Assembly: GCF_018139145.2 (NCBI RefSeq)
Contig: NC_059480.1
Coordinates: 14,694,428-14,758,427 of the forward strand
Reading direction: 5' to 3'
From: Gymnogyps californianus
Lineage: Eukaryota > Chordata > Aves > Accipitriformes > Cathartidae
Length of the DNA stretch: 64,000 bases
Shown here piece after piece: positions 54,153-64,000 of this stretch (the first letter of the stretch is position 1; the number at the start of each line of letters is the position of its first letter). The notes beneath the pieces were generated by a model that saw only the letters and a list, made by a program, of their open reading frames with translations, had not been told where the DNA came from and did not search any database. The position numbers were made by a program, and so were the translations under genes.

Positions 54153-57100
54153 CTATAAAGAAAGAAAAGTGAGACTTAGAGAGAATTTTACACTTTACAT
54201 GACACAGTTTGCTCGGCTGGCGGTTCACTCCCATCAAATCTCAGCTGATTCACAGTGACCACTGAGCTCAGAGGGGACGTGTGATTTTCACACTGCTCTG
54301 TACATGAATCAGACACTCTTTTGTATGAGTTTAAAAGTTAAGATTTCAGAGAACAGACTGTTCTACACAAATACTGTAGAGCAGAGGCCCTCTGCTTCTG
54401 ATTGCCAGAAAAAAACCAATGCTCTTGAGATCCTCAGATGTTCCTCAGGCCATATAGCAAGTTGAAACTGAGAAAAAAGGAAGGGGTCTTGGGGTAGAGA
54501 AGAAATTGTACAGAAGAACAGAGCAGTATTTTCAAATTGTTGTTCCTCACAGAGCAGAGAAAAATCAAAGACATGCTTTATACCATTTCTCACTAGAAGT
54601 GGGCAAGACCTTTCTAAAGCAACATTTAAGAACTGTTTATATTACTATTTATCATGTTACATATATACTAAAGATGAACAAATTAAAACAGGACCGAAAA
54701 CAGAAGAAGAGTTCAGAAGAATATTTTATAAAGCTAGATGAAAAACCCAAATACTAGAAGCCTTGTCATCCTCAAGTTAGAAAGGATACCCACATTTTTT
54801 GCTGCCTACAGAACTACGACAGAATCAAATAACAGAAGTAACAAATACCTAAATTAAGCAAAAACAATTAAATATAAAATTCTTAACCATATTTAATATA
54901 AAAGTAACATTAGGATTCCCCCCCCAATTACTCAGATATCTTGGAACTCAAATTCTTTCCTCCACAGGTACCTACAGCAGCACTTACAACATGCAGCTAC
55001 AGGCAATTCTCTATTTTAAGCCTTTTAGGATGAAATATTTAACAAGATAAGAAATAACATTTATACTATTATTTTACAAAGCATCTTGTCTATTCTTAAG
55101 ATATTCTATACCTGGTAGTCTTCTGTACTCTTAACATACTATTCAAGATTTTATAAAGATACAAAATACATGTACAGAAGAAAGCATTTTAAAATCTGTA
55201 CAGTTTTCTAGCAGAGAACTAAAAAAGGGACTTTAATTCACCCCAAACGAAATTAAGATCACATCTACTTCATTCCTCATATGTTTATTTAACATATTTA
55301 AAAGCTCCAAAAGCTGGAGATGCCACAGTTTTCACAGGCTGTCTAATATCAAGCTCATTTATCTCTTACTTCCTCAATCTCTAATTGTTTCTCCCCTTAA
55401 TACAATAGAAGCCACATCCATTCCAAACTTAACAGATTATTGTCTTCTTCTATGTGCAGTACCTCAAAAATGATTATGTCCTTAGTAGTTTGTTCAGCGG
55501 AAAAGATACTGTGGTTTTAACACATGATATTTCTCCATTAAAAAGGGAAGAGGTCTTGACCTTCTGAATACATGAAACTGTATCTATTACTACACCAACA
55601 CAAAAGAAGCGACTGTGATCAAGAAGTTTTTATGTTAGCTTAGTCCTTGAGCTATTATCTACAAGAATGACAACATGTGCTCACTGAACCAGTCATCCAG
55701 CATTACAGTACCTGGGAAATGGTTCATGATGACTGATCAGTATGTGGCCTTTTTTTTTTTTTTTCTTTTTTTAAATAAATAACAAGGACAATTAATAATT
55801 TCGCTATTCATTACCATTACGCAAAACAAAGCCAATCCTAATATATTTAAGCACTCTTGTTTATTTCCATGTACAAAACTCTGTAATCCAACTTTAAAAT
55901 ACCATCTAGATAAACAGGAGCAAACAAGAACCTCCATCATTTTTTATCTTTTGCTTTAGCTCAGTTCTAGAGTCCGTCCCCCCCCCCCTTTTTTTTTTTA
56001 AATTTACCTTTGAATTGATTTTATCTAACAAACCAAACATTAGCAGAGACAGGAGCAAGGATACATCAAATGATAAAAATCACTGTCTTATTCTACCTTT
56101 TGCAAGTTTTGAAGTAATCTCAGATCCACTAAGCCAAGCTTTATTTGCAGGGACTTCCCCTGGATGAAGGAAGTTCTACACAAATGCTGTAATTATGCCA
56201 CAGCAATCTTTGAATCTGAAAACCTATTAGTAGCTCAGCAGAATTTGGTTAGAGCCTTTTGGCTGTACTGAAGTTAATTTCTCTGGTATGGTTAATCTTT
56301 TCCTGTGCCACCAACTTGAGTTTTGTTTGTATTTCCTTGGGCTTTTACGAAGCATAAAAAAATATGCTTCTTGATGTTTTTTTTTTCCAACCCAGTTTGA
56401 GTTCTAAGAGGGAGTACTTCCTCAGCAGCTTTATGATTCAGATAATGAGAGCTGTGTTCTTGACCGTTTATTCCTTGATGATTTTCCAGATTCATATTTT
56501 GCTTTTTTCTTCTTTCAATAGAAAAAGCTTTAATAGTTAAGCTTTTTGTAGAGTCATGCTACAGTTACCTCAAAAGTATGATTTTTATATTACTTATCAC
56601 TTAACAATTCCATTAGCTACTTGGGAACCTAGAAGAATATTCCTTTACTCAACTTCCTATGCTTATAGAGTAGATTAGATTACAGATAGTTATGGGCTGG
56701 TTTGTTTTACATTCACTGCAAACTGATAATTTAGATAGCTCAATTTTGAGTGCCAGTTTGTTCTGTTAATGCTATTTTCTCTTCCTATTTCTACTATCTA
56801 CTGTCCTCCACGTGCCTCTATCAGATGGGGCCTTCTGAAACGTGCATATTTATTAATCACTTTTATTCTTGGTTTAGTTTGTGTGTGCAGGGAGACACTT
56901 CACCTTCAGTATGCTTTTCTAAACCGTATCTGCGTCGCATCAATAAAAGGGCCACACCCCCCAGGCTACTGCTGTGATCTTTTAGTCAGAGGCATCATTA
57001 TTACACTCGGGACTCATTTATGAGCCAATTATGTCACTGTACTAATCTTTTGTCTTCTGCTTAAATTGTTAATTCACGCTTTTGTCTGTCTTGAGTTATT

Positions 57101-57872
57101 ACAGCTCCTTTCTAGCAACGTTGCTAAGATATGAATGCTTTTGACAAGGATAAGATTTACTCTTTACTTGCTAATACCAGTACTTAAAATAAACACAGTA
57201 TAAAGCAACTAGTACAGGCATTAACACTATTCAGGAAAATGACAAGCAAGTGGGATATAAGTAACTGTAGGAGGAAGGTACAGGAGGAAAATTCACACCT
57301 GAAACCTATGCCAAACTTATATATTCTAAAGCCTCTGAAGTCTCTATCTGCCAGTGGCATTCCTATCACAAAACACACGCTGCCAAACACAAATTTTAGC
57401 CTCTGCATAACTACACTTATTACCTTAATGTTTCAAACAGAACCAACCCATTCTTATGAACATTTAGAGCACTAAAATCTTAAGTACAGCCACTGCATGA
57501 AGAAGTGTTTTTATGAGAAGTGCAACGGAAATGGCACATTAAATATTAAAGCATCTGCCTGCACAGTTGAAGAAACAGATTGTTCTCTGAACACTGAACC
57601 TCTGGAATCTCAAGCAACTGTGTTTTGCACTGTCACACACTGGTACTCACATAGAACCTTCCACCTGCAATCTACAACCTTTTTTTTTTTTTTCCTTTTA
57701 ATTTAAATGAAACAGCTATTTAAGGACTTCAAATAACCACCAGGATAGCTGACAAAAATCAAGCACCATGAGAGAGGTAAAATACGTTTTATTAAACAGT
57801 AACAACAGACCTACACAACTACATACATAAAACATTATCTAAAGTTATAATTGAAATCAAGCGGAGGCTTAC
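54153..57872 (-). other. DLG1 intron, 3.7 kb
   Basis: Intron between I1B and the pre-PDZ1 exon. It holds T-runs at about 55750-55764 and 57680-57693 and the C11/T11 block at 55978-55999. No exon, RNA gene or transposon was recognised. Confidence 0.82.
55978..55999 (-). repeat. C11T11 block (A11G11 in the transcript)
   Basis: Eleven C followed directly by eleven T on the plus strand, a perfect polypurine tract of 22 bases on the sense strand. It could form triplex (H-DNA) structures and may be length-variable. Confidence 0.9.
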
Positions 57873-57926
57873 GTATGTTGGAGTCTCCAAAGAATCTGTA
57901 TTCACCAGCACTGGAGGGGGATTTGC
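57873..57926 (-). CDS. DLG1: DLG1 alternative exon I1B (18 residues)
   Basis: This 54-base exon (18 codons, phase 0 at both ends) encodes [18 protein letters not shown]. It matches the I1B cassette of SAP97, in the region between L27 and PDZ1. It carries a PPPV proline run and Thr/Ser-Pro type sites. It can be included or skipped without frame change. The acceptor follows ttcttttgttaaag with a long T-rich lead; the donor is GTAAGC. Confidence 0.96.
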
Positions 57927-60900
57927 CTTTAACAAAAGAATTAAAAAAAAAATTATGCAACATAAGAGAAAGCAACACTAATGATAATTATACAACATCT
58001 AATTTGCTGTGTTTCTCAAAGTTCTGTTAAAAGGTAGCCTCAGCTTGAGAATCTCAAAAATTCACCTTCTGAAACACTTGTTTCTACCCTGAACAAACTG
58101 CTTTCATGCCACGAAACCATACTCTTCCAAAACTCTGAGCTCGTATTTTATACACAAATTCTGTCATTTATTATCTTGTTTTTCAAAACGATGATGATGT
58201 CAGTTACCCTAGTACTTGCGGTATGACATTCAGAAGTTCCTTTACCAGCCAATATCTCAAAACCAAATTTTGGTGGATTTAATCTCTTATCTGTGTGTGT
58301 GGAAATAAATTTACAGACAGTTTAACAGGCTGCAATAGAAGCTAGTATTAAACTCAAAGATAAACTTAAGACCTACAAAAACATGACAATTACATCAACC
58401 TATTCATATTCTGCATTTAGTTTCATTACCATGACAACAACATTCTTCTGAAGAATTCATGATTTTTAAAAGCTCCCAAAAGCTAGGAAGTAAGTGATGA
58501 CTCAGAAGTTCCTTACAAAAGACTGAGATGAATAATCTACCATCACTGACAGGAGTCATCAATCTGCTATCAGGTTGCTGTGTCAGAAATTAGGCCTGTA
58601 TCATTTACTAAGTACTAAAATCAGGTGGTATCTATGCAAGTTAACAGAGTAGACTATCAAAAAAAGGAAACAAAAAGGGTGATACTTATGACTGTCAAGA
58701 TGCCATCAAACACCTTTCTCATCCAGTAATTCTCTCAGTAGAAGCATGGGCTCACTTTATGCAGTACAGAAATCAAGTACTAGTTACTAGTATCACGATA
58801 AAAATCTGTCAAAACAATGCTATCCCTCACAACCATTTTCTGCCATTAAGTTACATTCCAATTTCTGCTTCTTATTCAAGTGCAAGTTCTATTAAAATAA
58901 GATTAAATTAAAAATAAGATCCTGTACTAAAAATACGAATCAATTAAATTATGCATCACCATCCCCGTAAGAGCTTTACAATTAACATGATTTTAAGAAA
59001 AAAAACCAAAACGAAACAATACATTGTGTTAAAAAGAACCTGACTGAATATGAGACATTAAGAGTCTAATCTCCACTGGATCTACAGGAGACCAGCATAC
59101 ATACATTTATTTTATATTTGTATATCAACCATGAAAAGATGTTTAATTTATAAATAGAAAACAAAACAAGGATCAATTTTGAAAGTTCAGTCACATTCTT
59201 TACATTTCACTCAATTTTGGAATTTATTTTTATTTAATATTAGGATTCTGTAATATCCAAGTATATTCAACAAAAGCAGTGCCAGTGGAAGCTGGTTTCC
59301 CATGAATCTTTCTTGAAGCTGACAAGTGTTCTTCTTTTAATGTCTTAAAAAAGCAAATTGCTATTAGTAGGTGAGGTTTCTATGCGAACAGTATGTTTAA
59401 GACACAAACTAGCCAACCGATGCAAAGTACCTTCTGTATGTTTAGTGATTGTTCCTAACACTCCTGCATTTATCTGAATTCTCCACCAAGAAGCAATAAC
59501 TTACCATTGTTTCCAAGCAGGAAGGAGAAAAAGCTTTGTGTCAGGCATTCCAAAGGTACGCCTGAACACTGCAAAGACACAGGGCAACATCTTAACTCAA
59601 AACATCAAATGTTTTTGGAAGGAAGACCTGGTATTTCGCTCTGTTTTGCAAGAGTTCTCCAAATTACCTAACACTTTCAAGCTTCTGTGCCAGGGCTTGT
59701 TCAAATATTTAAAAGCCATTTGACAAGATTGTTTACAAGCAGACTAAAGGCTTGCCTAAGGGGTAAAGTGATTAACAAAACAGAGATGTATCTATTGCAC
59801 AAAAATGCATCTGCCAAATCCAAAGTTGATTATAACTTTTGATGGTATTTTCTAATTGCTTAGAATCACCAATGATGCAGAACTATATAGCTAACTCCTG
59901 CATACATTTATATGCACTCAGAAGACAGAGGCACAGACCACTCAATTCTTACTCTTCTGCTTGTAATCCACCATCATCAATGGACAGTAATACTGTCACA
60001 GCAATGGCAGTCAAAGAAAATATAAATACATATATCACTAATTGTTTTAAATTAAGTTTAGCCTACTGGCAATTCCCTGAGAGTAAATGCTACTGGAGAC
60101 TCAGTTATCTATCCCTCAAGGCTGACAACAGAATTTCACTGGTTGCACTAGCCTGTCTGCCTCAAATCCTGATGTGGGCAGAATCCCTCTATAAGGAGGA
60201 AATATTTCTGAAACTAATCAAATCTCTGGTCTGCCTGTTGGGAAAAGTATGGGTGACAGACTCATGTAAACACACATCCACTAGAAATTGCACTATAAAA
60301 CAGCCAATTGTAAAAACTTTACCATAATTATTGGATTATGTAAAATTTAACAATGTACCAGAGATAAAAAAAGATTACCACCTGTTGCAAGTTTAGTCGT
60401 GTAACTTGAAAGCAGACCTTAAGAAAAAATAATACTGATATGTACACTACAAAAATACCCCAGTAATATTCTTGATAGCTTAATTCCCTTTTAAAGTTAA
60501 TAAATATCTGTCACCAAACAATTCCAAAAAGTGACCCATCTTTTCAGAAGGCATGCACTCATCATTTGAGATTTTTGCACTGACAGTTAAAGTTACAAAA
60601 AAAAAAAAAGCAGAATGCCATTCTACATGCAAAAATATAACTGCTACCTATCCTAAATTATTCCATAGCTTGCCATGCTGTGGTCACATATTCCAAGTTA
60701 TATGCAAGATATTAATGTTAACATATGTTTACTGTTTTCACTTCATTTTGTGACCTAAAGGATGAAGGTCCAGAAAGGAAGCACATTTTATGAGTTAAAT
60801 ATGTTAGCAATAGAGGAGTAAAAAAACCAGAAAAACCCCCTTTTGTATTCTAAATGCCCCCAAGGACACCAATACCAACAAATGGCTGGAGAACATAAGA

Positions 60901-61330
60901 AACATCATGCAAGTGCAATCAATGAAATACATATAGTAAGTATTTGTATGAGATGAGACAACAATTTTCTATAAATAAATCAAGCAATAACACTTTAGCA
61001 AGGGTGAAATGGCTCTAAAGTTATTATGTGAACACAAAATATCCTGTTGCTTCTTTCCATTCTTTGGGGTTTTTTTCTTCAGTTATTTCACAACTTACTA
61101 ATATACTTCCATATAAAAATATAGATTTTTTTAAATGGACTAAAAGCTGCTATAAAACAAACAAAAATTAGGAAGAAACTCTAATGTATTACTAATTCAG
61201 CTATTTCACAGTTCATCTCAAACCTGTGTGTGAGAGTACCAAAAGGTGAATTTAAACAAAGCAATAAAATAAATTGAATAAATAAAAATTGAACAAATTT
61301 AACAAAACAAAAAAAAAAAAGAATAAAAAC
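57927..61330 (-). other. DLG1 intron, 3.4 kb, below I1A
   Basis: Intron between the I1A and I1B cassettes. Its I1A-proximal part holds three UGCAUG motifs (sense) within 360 bases and A-runs at about 60598-60609 and 61309-61320. The plus-strand frame at 59839-60327 (162 codons) is one of the longest in the window but is not recognised and is not supported as a gene. Confidence 0.8.
60552..60911 (-). promoter_or_regulatory. Cluster of three UGCAUG (RBFOX) motifs below I1A
   Basis: The plus strand has catgca at 60552-60557, 60626-60631 and 60906-60911; in the transcript each is UGCAUG, the binding site of RBFOX splicing factors. They lie about 420 to 780 bases downstream of the I1A donor, where RBFOX binding typically promotes inclusion of the upstream exon. 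Binding is inferred. Confidence 0.45.
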
Positions 61331-61429
61331 CTGTGGTATGGTGGATGGGATGACAGTGGTCTCAGCAGGGACTGGTGGGACAGGGATCACAGGGACAATG
61401 GGAGAAGAGGAAGGAACAGCTTCTGTGGA
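61331..61429 (-). CDS. DLG1: DLG1 alternative exon I1A (33 residues)
   Basis: This 99-base exon (33 codons, phase 0 at both ends) encodes STEAVPSSSPIVPVIPVPPV followed by PAETTVIPSTIPQ. It matches the proline-rich I1A cassette of SAP97 that, with I1B, provides SH3-binding polyproline sites (PVPPVP) and affects self-association and partner choice. It can be skipped without frame change. The acceptor follows ggtgatttttag with a T-rich lead. The donor is cag|GTTTTA, very weak at positions +3 to +6, in keeping with regulated inclusion. It is the most upstream exon found; the preceding exon lies beyond 64000. Confidence 0.96.
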
Positions 61430-64000
61430 CTAAAAATCACCAACAAAATGTAAAAAATAATGAAAACTAGAAAAACATTTTGAAACAAACAAGATTCAAA
61501 TTTAACAGCTTAAAAAAAATTCTGAAATAGCATATGGATTTAGAGACTGCAACTACAACTGAAGACAACCACCTTTAACCACGCTGTATATGGCAGTGCA
61601 TCCCCAGCAATGTGCTAACGTCAAAGAACCCAAAGTCGTAAGACATATCCAGATTGCTTATTCATACCAAGTTACTCACCTTGCAGTACAGAGTAATGAG
61701 ACTTTGGGGTCCAACAGAAAACCTATTCATATCCACGGACAGACTCAGGCTTTTTGTGGGCTGGTTTCACAACCGAAGCCCTTCACCAATATACAACAGT
61801 GTGCAAAAGCAGGGAAACAGTGGCTAAAATAATATTCCTCTTTGATAAAGGGGAAAAAAAAAAATCAGAGGTACATTAAGGTTTCTAAACTGGGCAAAAA
61901 TAAAAAAAAAAATCTTTCAGTCAAATGGGCGGAAGATCCTAAAACAGATTCAATCTACCTCTCAAAGATCTTCATACAGGTTTACCATACACCTTCAAGA
62001 CTAGCAGAATTTTGGTCTGAGGAATGTTCATTAAAATAATAACCAGGAAAGCTACTGACACTTAAGCTCCAAGGGAACAAGATTACAAATAGCATTTTGA
62101 GCAAAACATTGACTCAAATAATTTTGAGATGTTAACATACTGGTTGTCAACAAGCTGTCAGCAACATAAACTACTGGCAACTATCATCAAAATTACAAGC
62201 TGAACAGCAGATCAAAGCTCTCGCAACTTAGTTGTTCCAAGACATTCTTATGATCTTTAAATATAATGAAGCATAACAACAAAAGAAAATACTAAATCCT
62301 GAAAATGAACCAAAACCCCAAAACATAACAGTATTAAGCATATTTTAAGTTTGAGATATTTTAAAACACAAAGCAACATATACCTATAGCATACACCAAA
62401 TTAAAGAGTAAAAGCAAATATTAAAGAAACCTGAAACAGCCCAAGAGCAGCAACCCCTATTAAACGTACATATGGTATTTCTACAGGGTTTTTTTCAGCT
62501 CAAAGTCAATCTACCAAAATGAACAGCTAGTGAAAAAAGTCGCAATTATTGAAAGATGTAAAAACAAGATATATTTGATATCTGGAGATATTATTACTGA
62601 TGTCATTTAAACATCCTTACATCTACGGACAACAGCACGATCTTTCAAGTGTTAAAAAAAGGAGGGTGAGGGAGAATCTAAATTGGTCTAGAAAAATTAT
62701 AATATGCATTTTGCAAAGGATGCAGGAAATGCTAAGTTTAACAAACCTCCAGTTACTGGAAGAACAATGCAACCTTTAGAGGACAGATCAAATTAAATAG
62801 CTTGAGCAATCACTCAACCCTACACATGCAAAAAATAAGCCACCCCTTCAAGTCTGCCTTGTTCCAAAGTAAGCAGCTTCCCATGTATGTACACAGTAAA
62901 TATCCTGTTAACCAAAATTTCAGATATACACATATTACATATCAAAATATAACACAACATTAAGGCTGAAAAGCTAAGCATTAGCAGGTCAGAAAAATTC
63001 CAGCTTTACAGTTACAACTCCTGCAATAAGAGAAGGTTAAAAACAAACTGAAGTTACTCTTAGATACTGACCATACACTTCCCTTGCCCTTTGACTTCGC
63101 AAAATAATTGACCAAGTCACAGTTGATTTCCTTACGGGCCAAACAATCTGCACCCCTCTCTGCACCAAATGGCAACTTTATTTTCCTGCTTCCTTCCTTT
63201 TCTCAATTCCTAACTCCCATGTCTCTCAGGGCTTCTCATTCCCAAATGCTTCAGGAACCCTCCCAACCAGTTCCAATTTTTATCCTTATTATTTTAAAAT
63301 TGACATTGTTTAAAGTCCTTTAATTCTTTCAGGTTCCAGGCTCATAAGCTATTAGTACTGTCATTGTATTTTCCCTTTGTGCTGTTGGTTTAATATCCTC
63401 TGACTCTTAAAAGTCACTCCCTGCTCCTCCAAGCATCCTGGCAATATTCCTGTTGAGTCTCCTCCACTACCATGTGGGTGAGGAAACAGGTGACAACACC
63501 GGCAACCACTTTCAAAGGATGTGCAAATCCAAATGAAGGTAAGACTGTCTTCACTTGAACGTTTCACGGAATACAGTGAACTGATGCAGGCACTATGGCT
63601 ACCACAAGGAAGGACAATGCAAGAAATTAAAAGATTTTTAATCATCAGAGAAAGAAGACCTGGAACTTCCTTATAACAGAAGAATGCTAATTTTATTTTA
63701 GTATGGCACATAATCAGTCTGAAAATGATTATATGATACAAGTATCTGTGAGAGCAGCTGAATAAGCTCCAATAGCCCAGAATATCACTTTCAATGCTCT
63801 GCTTCCCAGGAATTTTCAAGAAAAATTTGTAGTTTTTAGGAATTCTCCAAAAATACACTAAAGTATTCTGAAAAACAAAAGCTTATTCTCAAAATAGCTT
63901 TAAATAAAGATGTCTGACTAAAGCATTTAATGATCCTCATTTAAATGGACACAAACCAATCTAAACGACAAAGTAAAAGTAGTGGGCCAATTAAAAACCT
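61430..64000 (-). other. DLG1 intron, upstream part (2.6 kb seen)
   Basis: Partial intron upstream of I1A. I looked for the preceding DLG1 exon (ending HISPIK in mammals) and did not find it. The minus-strand frame at 63361-63858 (165 codons) is the longest in the window, but its peptide is Cys-, Leu- and Ile-rich with no recognised domain; it is treated as chance. Confidence 0.8.

Noticed and set aside
59839..60327. Plus-strand open frame, 162 codons
   Set aside because: No recognised family, no visible splice or promoter context, and it overlaps the intronic UGCAUG region antisense to DLG1. Treated as chance.
63361..63858. Longest open frame in the window, minus strand, 165 codons
   Set aside because: No recognisable domain or family, and it lies within a DLG1 intron. 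It does not match any DLG1 N-terminal peptide. One or two frames of this size are expected by chance in six frames of 64 kb.
61430..64000. Search for the DLG1 exon upstream of I1A
   Set aside because: No segment in any frame matched the known peptide ending HISPIK; the exon is presumably beyond the window.

Overview
The window is the inside of one large vertebrate gene, read on the minus strand: DLG1 (SAP97, discs large homolog 1), a membrane-associated guanylate kinase (MAGUK) scaffold protein. I identified 18 coding exons, 1,859 coding bases in all. Every exon has AG/GT boundaries and every neighbouring pair joins in phase. Neither end of the gene is present: the L27 and N-terminal exons lie beyond position 64000, and most of the guanylate-kinase domain lies before position 1.

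Organism: the deduced protein is almost identical to mammalian SAP97, so this is an amniote or other close vertebrate. No primate- or rodent-type Alu or L1 copies are visible, interspersed repeats are sparse (two old MIR-like fragments), introns are fairly short and A+T-rich, and A-runs are often followed by CCAAAC-type sequence. A sauropsid, most likely a bird, fits best. This is inference, not proof.

Layout, from high to low coordinates (gene order). 61331-61429 and 57873-57926 are the proline-rich N-terminal cassettes known as I1A and I1B. 54102-54152, 52969-53093 and 51428-51597 encode PDZ1. 50628-50764 and 47859-48003 encode PDZ2. 38618-38744 is the PDZ2-PDZ3 linker. 36274-36430 and 34986-35088 encode PDZ3. 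22438-22552 is the PDZ3-SH3 linker. 15757-15933 is the SH3 core. 14899-14968 is the basic HOOK segment. 9674-9773 (I3), 8910-8943 (I2) and 6230-6271 (I5) are the alternative exons of the U5/HOOK region. 2959-3009 is the strand leading into the guanylate-kinase domain, and 266-367 is its first exon. All else is intron.

The exons build one scaffold: three PDZ domains bind C-terminal tails of channels, receptors and adhesion proteins; SH3-HOOK-GK forms an intramolecular module; the I2/I3 choice alters targeting and protein 4.1 binding. The most informative result is that the reading frame allows exactly one of I2 and I3. Taking neither or both, with I5 present or in the direct joins worked out here, quickly creates a stop codon. 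Other points of interest are a UGCAUG cluster below a very weak I1A donor, an open unannotated exon-like segment at 15306-15504 that would act as a poison exon, and several G-quadruplex or C-patch tracts. I found no second gene, no RNA gene, no promoter or CpG island, and no undescribed system.
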